Source: CALMNV01 sp035688975 | Lineage (GTDB): Bacteria; Actinomycetota; Actinomycetes; Actinomycetales; Dermatophilaceae | Direction of reading: 5' to 3' | Length of the DNA: 16,932 nt | Assembly (NCBI RefSeq): GCF_035688975.1 | Contig: NZ_DASSMH010000093.1 | Location: forward strand, 1-16,932 | In this document: positions 1-7,427 of the stretch, one piece after another | How the letters are laid out: each line of letters begins with the position of its first letter | Position numbering within the stretch: position 1 is the stretch's first letter | Notes under the pieces: generated by a model | Seen by the model: the letters and a program-made list of their open reading frames with translations, nothing else | The model's database searches: none | Told to the model about the DNA's origin: nothing | Translations under genes and position numbers: made by a program

Positions 1-302
1 ACGCCCTGCACCCAGGTGCGGTACTCCATGTTCTTCTCGATGCCGGTGTGCAGGTAGCCGATGCCCGCGCGGGCCTCGGTGACGCTCTCACCGTTGAGCT
101 CGAGGATGAGCCGGAGCACCCCGTGCGTGGACGGGTGCTGAGGGCCCATGTTGACGACGATGCGCTCCTCGCCGAGCGAGGTCGCCTCGTCGACGAGGTC
201 GTCCCAGTCCCCGCCGTCGACGGTGAAGACGTGGGCGCCCTCGGCGGCCTGCTCGTCGGTCGCCGAGGTGGCGTAGGGGTCGTTGCCGGTCTGGGTGCTC
301 AT
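1..302 (-). CDS. nuoD: NADH-quinone oxidoreductase subunit D, N-terminal part (cut by window edge)
   Basis: This is the 49-kDa-type subunit of Complex I, which helps form the quinone-binding site at the junction of the peripheral arm and the membrane arm. Only about the first 100 residues are present. After a polar, acidic N-terminal extension of roughly 45 residues comes the family hallmark NMGPQHPSTHGVLRL, then GIGYLHTGIEKNMEYRTW; both are typical of NuoD. The ATG shares its A with the nuoC stop codon (TGATG), so translation is probably coupled. The order A-B-C-D is the standard nuo order. The rest of the gene, and presumably nuoE-N, lies beyond position 1. Identification is firm from the motifs; nothing can be said about the C-terminal part. 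Confidence 0.96.
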   Translation of the reverse strand, partial: MSTQTGNDPYATSATDEQAAEGAHVFTVDGGDWDDLVDEATSLGEERIVVNMGPQHPSTHGVLRLILELNGESVTEARAGIGYLHTGIEKNMEYRTWVQG

Positions 303-1087
303 CAGGTGTACGACCTCCGCTGGTCCGGCGGCGGGACCGTCGCGCCCTTGTACTCGACGGGTATGCCGCCGAGCGGGTAGTCCTTGCGCTGGGGGTGGCC
401 CGGCCAGTCGTCGGGCATGAGGATGCGGGTCAGGGCCGGGTGGCCGTCGAAGACGATCCCGAACATGTCCCAGGTCTCGCGCTCGTGCCAGTCGGCCGCG
501 GGGTAGGTCGACACGATCGACGGGATGTGCGGGTCCGAGTCGGGACAGGACACCTCGAGCCGGACCCGCTTGCTGCCATGGGTGATCGACAGGAGGTGGT
601 AGACGGCGTGGAGCTCGGCGCCGGTCCGCTCGGGGTAGTGGACGCCGGAGACGCCGAGGCACAGCTCGAAACGCAGTGACGGGTCGTCGCGCAGCACCCT
701 GGCGACCGCGGGCAGGTGCTGGCGGTTGACGTGGATCGTCAGCTCGCCGTGGTCGACGACGACGCTGTCGACCGCCTCGGCGATCGAGGCGGAGCCGCCC
801 ACGAGGCCGCGCTCGAGGTCGTCGACGAGCTGGTCGAACCAGCCCCCGTAGGGCCGCTGGGCCGGTCCGGCGACGACGATCGGCGCGACGAGCCCGCCGT
901 AGCCGGAGGTGTCCGCCCCGTCGGAGGAGCCGAACATGCCGCGCCGCACGCCCACGACGAGCGGCTCGCCCGCCGTCCCCTGTGCCGCCTGGGCGCGCTC
1001 GAGCTCGGTCGGCGTCAGGCCGGTGCTGTGCGTCTGCTCGGCGCTGGCCTTCTCCGGGCTGCCGCCGCCCTGGTCGGCCGGGGTCAT
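302..1087 (-). CDS. nuoC: NADH-quinone oxidoreductase subunit C (30 kDa type)
   Basis: This is a peripheral-arm subunit of Complex I that packs against NuoD and NuoB near the quinone site; it carries no cofactor. The protein is 261 residues. The 30-kDa signature is in the C-terminal half: ERETWDMFGIVFDGHP followed by LTRILMPDDWPGHPQRKDYP. The first 60 residues are polar and low in conservation, as is common in actinobacterial NuoC. I chose the ATG at 1087 because it overlaps the nuoB stop by four bases (ATGA). The same frame stays open further upstream, but that stretch lies inside nuoB and is arginine-rich nonsense. The heptamer GTATGCC at 361-367 forces a rare ATA isoleucine codon here. Confidence 0.96.
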   Translation of the reverse strand: MTPADQGGGSPEKASAEQTHSTGLTPTELERAQAAQGTAGEPLVVGVRRGMFGSSDGADTSGYGGLVAPIVVAGPAQRPYGGWFDQLVDDLERGLVGGSASIAEAVDSVVVDHGELTIHVNRQHLPAVARVLRDDPSLRFELCLGVSGVHYPERTGAELHAVYHLLSITHGSKRVRLEVSCPDSDPHIPSIVSTYPAADWHERETWDMFGIVFDGHPALTRILMPDDWPGHPQRKDYPLGGIPVEYKGATVPPPDQRRSYT

Positions 1088-1638
1088 GCGAGCAGGCCCT
1101 TCATCTCGTGGGTCGGGGTCGCCGTCAGGGCGGCCGCCTCCGCGGCCCGCGCCGCCGCCTCGCGGTTGACCCCGAGCGGGGTGCTCTGGATCTGCTTGTG
1201 CAGCTCGATGATCGCGTTGAGCAGCATCTCGGGGCGCGGCGGGCAGCCCGGCAGGTAGATGTCGACCGGGACGATGTGGTCGACCCCCTGGACGATGGCG
1301 TAGTTGTTGAACATGCCGCCGGAGCTGGCGCACACGCCCATGGCGATGACCCACTTGGGGTTGGGCATCTGGTCGTAGACCTGGCGGACGATCGGCGCCA
1401 TCTTCTGGCTCACGCGGCCGGCGACGATCATCAGGTCGGCCTGGCGGGGCGTGGCGGAGAAGCGCTCCATGCCGAAGCGGGCGATGTCGTAGTCGGGCGT
1501 GCCGACGGCCATCATCTCGATGGCGCAGCAGGCGAGCCCGAAGGTGGCCGGCCACATGGACGCCTTGCGCATGTAGCCCGCGAGCGACTCCACCGTCGAG
1601 AGCAGGAAGCCCGAGGGGAGCTTCTCTTCGATACCCAT
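1084..1638 (-). CDS. nuoB: NADH-quinone oxidoreductase subunit B (PSST, cluster N2)
   Basis: This Complex I subunit binds the terminal [4Fe-4S] cluster N2, which passes electrons to the quinone. The protein has 184 residues, the usual length. The four expected ligand cysteines are visible: the tandem pair C37-C38 (FGLACCAIE), C103 (GVCASSGGMF) and C132 (LPGCPPRPE). The start is ATG at 1638. An AAGGAG ribosome binding site at 1645-1650 overlaps the nuoA stop codon, so the gene is tightly packed behind nuoA. The C-terminal 25 residues are alanine-rich and probably disordered. All ligands are present, so the subunit should be functional. Confidence 0.98.
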   Translation of the reverse strand: MGIEEKLPSGFLLSTVESLAGYMRKASMWPATFGLACCAIEMMAVGTPDYDIARFGMERFSATPRQADLMIVAGRVSQKMAPIVRQVYDQMPNPKWVIAMGVCASSGGMFNNYAIVQGVDHIVPVDIYLPGCPPRPEMLLNAIIELHKQIQSTPLGVNREAAARAAEAAALTATPTHEMKGLLA

Positions 1639-1648
1639 CAGTTACTCC

Positions 1649-2011
1649 TTAGTCCCACTCGAGGCCGCCCCGGCGCCACACGTAGGCGTAGGCGACGAAG
1701 ACGGTGAGGATGAACAGGACCATCTCGACCAGGGCGAACAGGCCCAGCTTGTTGAAGGCGACCGCGAAGGGGTAGAGGAAGACGCTCTCGATGTCGAAGA
1801 TGATGAAGAGCATCGCCGTGAGGTAGTACTTGATCGGCACCCGGCCGCCGCCCGCCGCGTGGGGGGAAGGCTGGATGCCGCACTCGTACGCCTCGAGCTT
1901 GGCGCGGTTGTAGCGCTTGGGGCCGACGACCATGGACGTGCCGACCGACAGGGCGGCGAAGCCGAAGCCCAGCGCCAGCATGAACAGAATCGGGACGTAG
2001 GGCTGGCTCAT
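1649..2011 (-). CDS. nuoA: NADH-quinone oxidoreductase subunit A (membrane arm)
   Basis: NuoA is a small membrane subunit of Complex I next to the quinone site. The 120-residue protein shows three hydrophobic segments at about residues 5-28, 62-82 and 88-110. The family motif YECGIQP lies in the first loop, and KYYLTAMLFIIFDIESVFLYP precedes the second segment. It is the first gene of the nuo operon. A ribosome binding site GGAAGG lies eight bases before the ATG. The 103 bases upstream hold a possible -10 box and a 20-base perfect palindrome, so nuoA may have its own promoter as well as read-through from menJ. Confidence 0.97.
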   Translation of the reverse strand: MSQPYVPILFMLALGFGFAALSVGTSMVVGPKRYNRAKLEAYECGIQPSPHAAGGGRVPIKYYLTAMLFIIFDIESVFLYPFAVAFNKLGLFALVEMVLFILTVFVAYAYVWRRGGLEWD

Positions 2012-2056
2012 CCTTCGGTCCTTCCCGTCGGGTCACTGGAGACGCGCGCCGGACCC

Positions 2057-2086
2057 ATCCTATGCAGCGCGGCGACGTCGCCGCGC
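2057..2086 (-). promoter_or_regulatory. Possible nuo promoter with a 20-base perfect palindrome
   Basis: The perfect palindrome GCGCGGCGACGTCGCCGCGC occupies 2067-2086 in the short menJ-nuoA gap. Immediately downstream on the minus strand is TAGGAT (2062 to 2057), a fair match to the actinobacterial TANNNT -10 box, about 45 bases before the nuoA ATG. No convincing -35 is seen; the palindrome lies where the spacer and -35 would be, as an operator might. No T-run follows, so it does not look like a standard intrinsic terminator. The regulator, if any, is unknown to me. Confidence 0.4.
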
Positions 2087-2114
2087 GACGCCACGACCCG
2101 GCCTGACCTGCGGA

Positions 2115-3443
2115 TCATGCGTCCGGGGCCATCCGCGAGAGGGCGTTGATGATGCGGTCGCTCGCGCCCTTGCCGCCGGGCTCGGCGAGGTTGGCCATGA
2201 TCTTGAGCAGGAACCGCATGAGGGTCGTGCGCGGCAGGCCGTACTTCGTCGCGAGGCGCATGACCTCCGGGTTGCCGATGATGGTCGCGAAGTGGCGGCC
2301 GAGCGTGTAGTAGCCGCCGAGCGCCTGCTTCAGCTGCGTGTTGTAGGACTGGAGCACCCGCTCCCGGCCGGCGTCGTCGGGGCGGGCGAACGCGTGGGCA
2401 GCGACCTCGGCCGCGATGCGCCCCGACTCCATGGCGTAGGCGATGCCTTCGCCGTTGAACGGGTTGACCATGCCGCCGGAGTCGCCGACGAGCAGGAGCC
2501 CGTCGGCGTAGTGCGGCTGCCGGTTGAATCCCATGGGCAGCGCGGCGCCGCGGATGGGCTGGGTCATGGTGTCGTCGCCCATGGTCCACTCGTCGGGCAT
2601 CGTGGCGACCCAGCGGCGCATCACGTCCTTGTAGTCGACGTTGCCGAAGGCCTTGGAGGTGTTGAGGATCCCGAGGCCGACGTTGGACGTGCCGTCGCCG
2701 ACGCCGAAGATCCAGCCGTAGCCGGGCAGGAGCACGTCGCGGCCCGTCGCAGGGTCCTGGGCCCAGAGCTCGAGCCACGACTCGAGGTAGTCGTCGTCGG
2801 TGCGCGGGCTCTTGTAGTAGGTCCGGACCGCAACCCCCATGGGCCGGTCGTCCCGCTTCTCGCGGCCCATGGCGAGCGAGAGCCGGGAGGAGTTGCCGTC
2901 GGCCGCGACGACGAGCGGCGCCCGGAACCGCCTGGTCTCTCCCGTGGCGCGGCCCGCTGCGTCGACGTCCCTGGCGCTGACGCCGACGATCCGTCCCCGG
3001 TCGTCGGTGAGGGGCCCCGTCACGGTGCAGCCCTGGCGCAGCCGTGCGCTGTGCGCGACGGCGTGCCGGGCGAGGATGTCGTCGAAGTCCATGCGGGTGC
3101 GCACGAGGCCGTAGGGCGGGAAGGCCGTGGTGTCGGGCCAGTCCAGCTGCAGGCGCATGCCCGCACCGAGGATGCGCAGGCCCTGGTTGCGGATCCAGCC
3201 GTCGTCCTCGGGGGTGGGGACGCCGAGGCTGATGAGCTCACGCACGGCGCGGGGTGTGAGCCCGTCCCCGCACACCTTCTCCCGCGGGAAGTGGGTCTTC
3301 TCGAGGACGAGCACGTCGAGTCCGGTCATCGCGAGGTATGCCGCGGTGGCCGACCCTGCGGGGCCCGCGCCGACGACGATGACGTCGGCGCTCGCGGTCC
3401 CGTCGCGCTCGCTCTGCTCGGCAGTGCCGCTCGAACTGCTCAT
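2115..3443 (-). CDS. menJ: Geranylgeranyl-reductase-family flavoprotein, probable menaquinone reductase
   Basis: This FAD-dependent oxidoreductase belongs to the geranylgeranyl reductase family. In mycobacteria the MenJ member saturates an isoprene unit of the menaquinone side chain. The 442-residue protein begins with a dinucleotide-binding fold, VIVVGAGPAGSATAAYL (21-37). The family motif KVCGDGLTP (57-65) follows, then the second FAD motif VGDSGGMVNPFNGEGIAYAMESG from about residue 318. There is no signal peptide or clear membrane segment; membrane association through the substrate is expected. It lies downstream of menG and upstream of nuoA, all in the same direction, so a menaquinone substrate is more likely than chlorophyll-type or archaeal lipids. 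The ATG at 3443 has GGGAG close upstream. A Rex-like operator precedes it. The exact substrate is inferred from context. Confidence 0.85.
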   Translation of the reverse strand: MSSSSGTAEQSERDGTASADVIVVGAGPAGSATAAYLAMTGLDVLVLEKTHFPREKVCGDGLTPRAVRELISLGVPTPEDDGWIRNQGLRILGAGMRLQLDWPDTTAFPPYGLVRTRMDFDDILARHAVAHSARLRQGCTVTGPLTDDRGRIVGVSARDVDAAGRATGETRRFRAPLVVAADGNSSRLSLAMGREKRDDRPMGVAVRTYYKSPRTDDDYLESWLELWAQDPATGRDVLLPGYGWIFGVGDGTSNVGLGILNTSKAFGNVDYKDVMRRWVATMPDEWTMGDDTMTQPIRGAALPMGFNRQPHYADGLLLVGDSGGMVNPFNGEGIAYAMESGRIAAEVAAHAFARPDDAGRERVLQSYNTQLKQALGGYYTLGRHFATIIGNPEVMRLATKYGLPRTTLMRFLLKIMANLAEPGGKGASDRIINALSRMAPDA

Positions 3444-3484
3444 GACTCCCTGCGCGCTCCGTGTCCCGCGGTGGGGACCGACTT

Positions 3485-3500
3485 TGTGAACTGCTTCACG
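3485..3500 (-). promoter_or_regulatory. Rex (redox repressor) operator
   Basis: The 16 bases TGTGAACTGCTTCACG match the actinobacterial Rex operator TGTGAA-N4-TTCACA with a single mismatch at the last base. The dyad extends to eight-base arms (3483-3490 and 3495-3502) with that one mismatch. The site begins about 13 bases downstream of a -10 box (3513-3518), so a bound repressor would cover the start of transcription. Rex is an NADH/NAD+ sensor known to repress respiratory genes, including nuo and cyd, in Streptomyces. No rex gene is in the window. Confidence 0.8.
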
Positions 3501-3512
3501 AACTCCGCGGCG

Positions 3513-3518
3513 AGTCTA
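3513..3518 (-). promoter_or_regulatory. -10 box of the menJ promoter
   Basis: TAGACT on the minus strand fits TANNNT. It lies 70 bases before the menJ ATG and just upstream of the Rex operator. No clear -35 hexamer is visible. The predicted transcript has a leader of about 60 bases and could extend into nuoA-D. Confidence 0.55.
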
Positions 3519-3593
3519 GACCCTCCACGCGGCTCCGCCTCCCCGGCGCCCCCCGACACCCGCGCGGCCGGCTCGTACGGCTCCGCACCGGCG

Positions 3594-4289
3594 TCAACGG
3601 CGCTTCGTCGCCGTGTGGAGAGCGACGATGCCACCCGTGAGGTTGGTCCACCCCACCCGGGTCCACCCCGCCCCCTCGATCGTCCGGGCGAGCTCGCCCT
3701 GCGGGGGCCACGCGCGGATCGACTCGGCGAGGTAGACGTACGACTCGGGGTTGCTCGACGTGCGACGGGCCACCTTGGGCAGGGCCCGCATGAGGTAGTT
3801 CGTGTAGACGGTGCGCAGCACCCGGTTCACGGGCTGGCTGAACTCGCACACGACGAGCCGCCCACCGGGTCGCGTGACCCGGAGGAACTCGCGCAGCGCG
3901 ACCGACGGGTCGGCGACGTTGCGCAGGCCGAAGCTCATCGTCACCGCGTCGAACGAGTCGTCCGCGAAGGGCAGCGCCATGGCGTCGGCCGCGGTGAAGG
4001 CCAGGTCCGGGCGCCGCCGGCGCCCCACCTTGAGCATGCCCAGGGAGAAGTCGGCCGGCACGACGTCGACCCCGGCGTCCGCGAACGGCTCGCTCGACGT
4101 GCCCGTCCCGGCGGCGATGTCGAGCACGCGCTCCCCCGCGACGGCGGCCACCGTGCGCACGACCGCCCGCCGCCACAGCCGGTCCTGCCCCAGGGAGAGG
4201 ACATCGTTGGTCACGTCGTACTTCTCGGCCACGTCGTCGAACATCGACGCCACGTCGACCGGCTTCTTGTCCAGCTGGGCCCGGGTCAT
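3594..4289 (-). CDS. menG: Demethylmenaquinone methyltransferase
   Basis: This UbiE/MenG-family enzyme makes menaquinone by S-adenosylmethionine-dependent C-methylation of demethylmenaquinone, the last ring-forming step. The 231 residues show the UbiE signature YDVTNDVLSLGQDRLWR (24-40). SAM motif I is VLDIAAGTGTSS (55-66), and the second UbiE signature is ALPFADDSFDAVTMSFGLRNVAD (105-127). The ATG at 4289 was chosen because conservation starts there; the frame stays open upstream to 4400, but that part is arginine-rich and overlaps menF. GAGGAT ends six bases before the ATG, which would fit a leaderless transcript, though the first base of the -10 box is off. No ubiquinone genes are seen, so MenG rather than UbiE is the right name. 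Confidence 0.95.
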   Translation of the reverse strand: MTRAQLDKKPVDVASMFDDVAEKYDVTNDVLSLGQDRLWRRAVVRTVAAVAGERVLDIAAGTGTSSEPFADAGVDVVPADFSLGMLKVGRRRRPDLAFTAADAMALPFADDSFDAVTMSFGLRNVADPSVALREFLRVTRPGGRLVVCEFSQPVNRVLRTVYTNYLMRALPKVARRTSSNPESYVYLAESIRAWPPQGELARTIEGAGWTRVGWTNLTGGIVALHTATKRR

Positions 4290-4355
4290 GCGCCCATCCT
4301 CGCACCGCCGGGCGCTGCGGCGCGGCCCGCGCGCCGGCCCCACGGCATACGGGCT

Positions 4356-4371
4356 CCTCGGGCGCCCGAGG
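4356..4371. promoter_or_regulatory. 16-base palindrome in the menG/menF divergent gap
   Basis: CCTCGGGCGCCCGAGG is a perfect palindrome in the 104-base gap between the divergent menG and menF genes. It overlaps the expected -35 position of the menF promoter, so it could be an operator shared by both directions. It is built only from G/C-rich steps, so chance is not excluded. Confidence 0.35.
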
Positions 4372-4379
4372 TCCCGCCG

Positions 4380-4385
4380 TAGAGT
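4380..4385 (+). promoter_or_regulatory. -10 box of menF, probable leaderless start
   Basis: TAGAGT fits TANNNT and ends eight bases before the menF ATG (4394). A transcript starting seven or so bases after the box would begin at or next to the start codon, leaving no room for a ribosome binding site. Confidence 0.6.
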
Positions 4386-4393
4386 GGCTCGCG

Positions 4394-5686
4394 ATGTCAT
4401 CGCTTCCCGCCCCCGGCGCGGCGCCCGCGACCTCCCTCGTGGTCCGCTCCGTCCCGCTCCCCGCAGGGGAGGCGCTGCTCGGCTACCTGCCCGCCGACGC
4501 GCCCTACGACGAGGTGCTCTCGTGGGTGCGCCGCGGCGACGGGCTGGTCGGGTGGGGCCGGGCGCTCGCCTTCCCCGCGACGGGCCCGCGGCGCTTCGCC
4601 GACGCGGACGCGTGGTGGCGCGACGTGGCGCACCGGGCGGTGGTGCGCGACGACGTGCGGCTGCCGGGCAGCGGGCTGGTCTGTTTCGGCTCCTTCCCCT
4701 TCGCCGACGACTCCGCCGAGCCCGGGGGGCTCGTCGTGCCCGCCTCGATCCTCGGGCGCCGCGACGGCCGCACCTGGATGACGTCCATCACCGCCGAGCC
4801 CCAGCTGCGTCCCGTCCGGCTGCCGCGTCCAGCCCCCGACCCCGTCGCCCCGAGCGGCGTCGTCTTCGCCGACGGCGCGGTGCCGCCGGCGGCATACGCC
4901 TCCGCCGTGGGCGAGGCGGTGCGCCGGATCGCCGCCGGCGAGCTCGACAAGGTCGTCCTCGCCCGGGACCTCATCGCCGGCGCGGACGGGCCCATCGACC
5001 CGAGGTGGCTCCTGCGGCGGCTCGCCGAGCGCTACGAGAACACGTGGGTGTTCGCCGTCGCCGGCCTGGTCGGCGCGACTCCCGAGCTGCTCGTGCGGCG
5101 CGACCAGGGACTCGTCACCTCACGGGTGCTCGCCGGGACGATCCGCAGGACAGGCGACGACGCGAAGGACCTCGCGCTGGCCGCCTCGCTGGCTCGCTCG
5201 TCGAAGGACCTCGAGGAGCACGAGTACGCCGTGCGCTCGGTGGCCGAGGCGCTCGCTCCGCACTGCTCGTCGATGAACGTGCCGGAGGCGCCCTTCGTGC
5301 TGCACCTGCCCAACGTCATGCACCTCGCGACCGACGTCGCGGCGGTCGCGGCCGACGGGATCAGCTCGCTCGCCCTCGCCGCCTCGCTCCACCCGTCGGC
5401 CGCGGTCGGCGGCACGCCGACCCCCGTCGCGGTGCGGCTCATCGCCGAGCTGGAGCACATGGATCGAGGCCGCTATGCCGGTCCGGTCGGGTGGATGGAC
5501 GCGTCCGGTGACGGCGCCTGGGGCATCGCCCTGCGGTGCGGGGCCCTCGCCGCCGAGGACCCGTCGCAGATCCGGCTCTACGCAGGCTGCGGCATCGTCT
5601 CGGGCTCCGACCCGGAGTCCGAGGTGGCCGAGTCGGTGGCCAAGCTCGTCCCCATGCGGGACGCGCTCACCGGCGCCGCGCCGTGA
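4394..5686 (+). CDS. menF: Isochorismate synthase
   Basis: This enzyme converts chorismate to isochorismate, the first committed step toward menaquinone. The 430-residue protein has the chorismate-binding fold in its C-terminal two thirds. Visible features are GELDKVVLAR with K186 (the general-base lysine of MenF-type enzymes), ATPELLVRR (228-236), EEHEYAVRSVAEAL (274-287), LHPSAAVGGTP (332-342), YAGPVGWMD (361-369) and YAGCGIVSGSDPESE (396-410). A salicylate- or anthranilate-forming relative is possible on family grounds. The four-base overlap (GTGA) with menD, and the surrounding men genes, make isochorismate synthase for menaquinone by far the best call. The ATG is placed for a leaderless transcript. 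GGCATAC at 4891 encodes Ala-Tyr with the rare GCA codon. Confidence 0.95.
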   Translation: MSSLPAPGAAPATSLVVRSVPLPAGEALLGYLPADAPYDEVLSWVRRGDGLVGWGRALAFPATGPRRFADADAWWRDVAHRAVVRDDVRLPGSGLVCFGSFPFADDSAEPGGLVVPASILGRRDGRTWMTSITAEPQLRPVRLPRPAPDPVAPSGVVFADGAVPPAAYASAVGEAVRRIAAGELDKVVLARDLIAGADGPIDPRWLLRRLAERYENTWVFAVAGLVGATPELLVRRDQGLVTSRVLAGTIRRTGDDAKDLALAASLARSSKDLEEHEYAVRSVAEALAPHCSSMNVPEAPFVLHLPNVMHLATDVAAVAADGISSLALAASLHPSAAVGGTPTPVAVRLIAELEHMDRGRYAGPVGWMDASGDGAWGIALRCGALAAEDPSQIRLYAGCGIVSGSDPESEVAESVAKLVPMRDALTGAAP

Positions 5687-7356
5687 CGGGCCGGCGCAGC
5701 GCCCCCGAGCTGGCCCAGGCGCTCGTCCAGCAGCTGTATGCCGCCGGGCTGCGGGACGCGGTCCTCGCCCCCGGCTCCCGGTCGGCGCCGCTCGCGCTCG
5801 CCCTGCACGCCGCCGACCGGGCCGGCGACCTGCGCCTGCACGTGCGCGTCGACGAACGCTCCGCGGCCTACCTCGCGCTGGGGCTCGCCACCGGCTCCCG
5901 GCGGCCCGTCGCGGTCGTGACCACCTCGGGGACCGCCGTCGGCAACCTGCTCCCCGCGGTGATGGAGGCCGCGCACACGGGGCGCCGGCTCGTCGTCGTG
6001 AGCGCCGACCGGCCCGAGCGGCTGCGGGGCACCGGCGCCAACCAGACGACGTACCAGGCCGGCCTCTTCGGCACGTTCGCGACGTGCCACGACCTCGGGC
6101 CGGAGGCAACGGACGCCGAGGTCGCTTCGGCCGTGCGGGCCGCGTGCGGCGCCTGCGGGCCGACGCAGGTCAACGTCCAGCTCGACGGAGACCTGCTGCC
6201 CCCCGACCCGGACCCCGCGACGTGGTGGGCCGCACCGGTCGGCGCCGACCCTGCTGCGGGACGGGACGACTCCGTGGCCCTCGACCGGGGCGGCGAGACG
6301 CTGCCGTGCGGGCCGCGGACCGTCGTCGTCGCCGGTGACGACGCGGGTCCGGCGGCGCGGCTGCTCGCCGAGGCCGGCGGCTGGCCGCTCCTGGCAGAGC
6401 CGACGTCCGGTGCGCGGATCGGCCCGCAGGCCATCCGCACCTACCGCCTGCTGCTCACCACGCCGCTGCGGGACGACATCGAGCGGGTGGTCGTGGTCGG
6501 CCGGCCGACCCTCTCCCGGCCGGTCACCGACCTCGTCAGCGACCCGGCGCTCGAGGTGCTCTCGGTGCGCGGCCGTGACGGCGTCGCCACCGACCCCGGG
6601 CGGGTGGCCCGCCACCTCGACCTCGTGCCGGTCGCGGAAGGGGCCGACGACCCCGAGTGGGCCCAGCGCTGGCGCGTGGCCGACGCACGGCTCGGGCGGC
6701 TCATCGACCGCGAGACCGCCGGGCAGGGCGTGGTGCCGCTCGCCGTCGCGACCGTCGTGGCGGATGCCGTCGCGGCCGACACGACCCTCGTCGTCGGCTC
6801 GTCGAACCCGGTGCGCGACCTCGACGTCATGGCCAGGCCCTGGCCGGCGCACGAGCACCGCTTCGTCGTGGGCAACCGCGGGCTGGCCGGCATCGACGGC
6901 CTCGTGTCCACGGCGGTCGGCGTGGCGCTCGGCCGGCCCCGCGCCGCGCGGACCCTCGCCTACGTCGGGGACCTGACCTTCCTGCACGACAGCAACGCGC
7001 TGCTCATCGGGCCGGGTGAGCGGCGTCCGAGCCTGACGGTCGTCGTCCTCAACGACGACGGCGGGGCGATCTTCGCGACCCTGGAGCAGGGGGACCGCCG
7101 CTACTCCGGGGCCTTCGAGCGGGTCTTCGGCACGCCACACGGGACCGACCTCGAGGCGCTCTGCCACGCCCACTCGACGGCATACGAGCGGGTGACCGAC
7201 CTCGGGCGCCTGGCGGCCGCCCTCGCCGAGCACCCGGACGGGATCCGGGTGCTCGAGGTGCCCGTCTCGCGCGCTGACCGGCGCGCGGAGGCCGCGCGGC
7301 TGCGCGAGCTCGCGCGGCAGGCCCTGCCGGGGCGCCCGGTGACCGAGCACAACTGA
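5683..7356 (+). CDS. menD: SEPHCHC synthase (2-succinyl-5-enolpyruvyl-6-hydroxy-3-cyclohexene-1-carboxylate synthase)
   Basis: MenD is a thiamine-diphosphate enzyme that adds a succinic-semialdehyde unit from 2-oxoglutarate to isochorismate. The 557 residues match the usual length. The N-terminal pyrimidine-binding domain has APGSRSAPLALAL (29-41) and the catalytic glutamate E58 in RVDERSAAYLALG. SADRPERLRGTGANQTTYQ (108-126) is a MenD hallmark. The diphosphate/Mg site is GDLTFLHDSNALL (from G429), with the downstream asparagine at about N457 in VVVLNDDGGAIF. I chose the GTG at 5683 because it overlaps the menF stop by four bases and leads directly into conserved sequence. The frame is open upstream, but that region lies inside menF. 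The gene is followed by a hairpin between convergent genes. Confidence 0.97.
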   Translation: MTGRRSAPELAQALVQQLYAAGLRDAVLAPGSRSAPLALALHAADRAGDLRLHVRVDERSAAYLALGLATGSRRPVAVVTTSGTAVGNLLPAVMEAAHTGRRLVVVSADRPERLRGTGANQTTYQAGLFGTFATCHDLGPEATDAEVASAVRAACGACGPTQVNVQLDGDLLPPDPDPATWWAAPVGADPAAGRDDSVALDRGGETLPCGPRTVVVAGDDAGPAARLLAEAGGWPLLAEPTSGARIGPQAIRTYRLLLTTPLRDDIERVVVVGRPTLSRPVTDLVSDPALEVLSVRGRDGVATDPGRVARHLDLVPVAEGADDPEWAQRWRVADARLGRLIDRETAGQGVVPLAVATVVADAVAADTTLVVGSSNPVRDLDVMARPWPAHEHRFVVGNRGLAGIDGLVSTAVGVALGRPRAARTLAYVGDLTFLHDSNALLIGPGERRPSLTVVVLNDDGGAIFATLEQGDRRYSGAFERVFGTPHGTDLEALCHAHSTAYERVTDLGRLAAALAEHPDGIRVLEVPVSRADRRAEAARLRELARQALPGRPVTEHN

Positions 7357-7397
7357 CCACTCGACCGGGCCGCACACGCCCCCCTTCCGTCGAGTGG
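7357..7397. terminator. Hairpin between convergent menD and DUF849 genes
   Basis: The arms CCACTCGAC (7357-7365) and GTCGAGTGG (7389-7397) pair perfectly around a 23-base loop. The left arm starts right after the menD stop codon. No T-run follows on either strand, so this would be an actinobacterial T-less terminator or an mRNA-stabilising structure. The position between two convergent genes supports a bidirectional role. Confidence 0.5.
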
Positions 7398-7403
7398 CCA
7401 CTT

Positions 7404-7427
7404 GCGCACACGCCGCTACCTGTGCGC
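7404..7427 (-). terminator. Second hairpin over the DUF849 gene stop codon
   Basis: GCGCACA (7404-7410) and TGTGCGC (7421-7427) pair around a ten-base loop that contains the TAG stop of the minus-strand gene. Seven pairs with a short loop make a compact stem. It may work with the neighbouring nine-pair hairpin to end both transcripts. Confidence 0.35.

Noticed and set aside
2292..4382. A 696-codon open frame on the plus strand
   Set aside because: It is antisense to menJ and menG, both firmly identified, and has no recognisable motif.
3811..5511. A 566-codon open frame on the plus strand
   Set aside because: It overlaps menG antisense and menF in another frame, and its composition is that of a GC-driven shadow.
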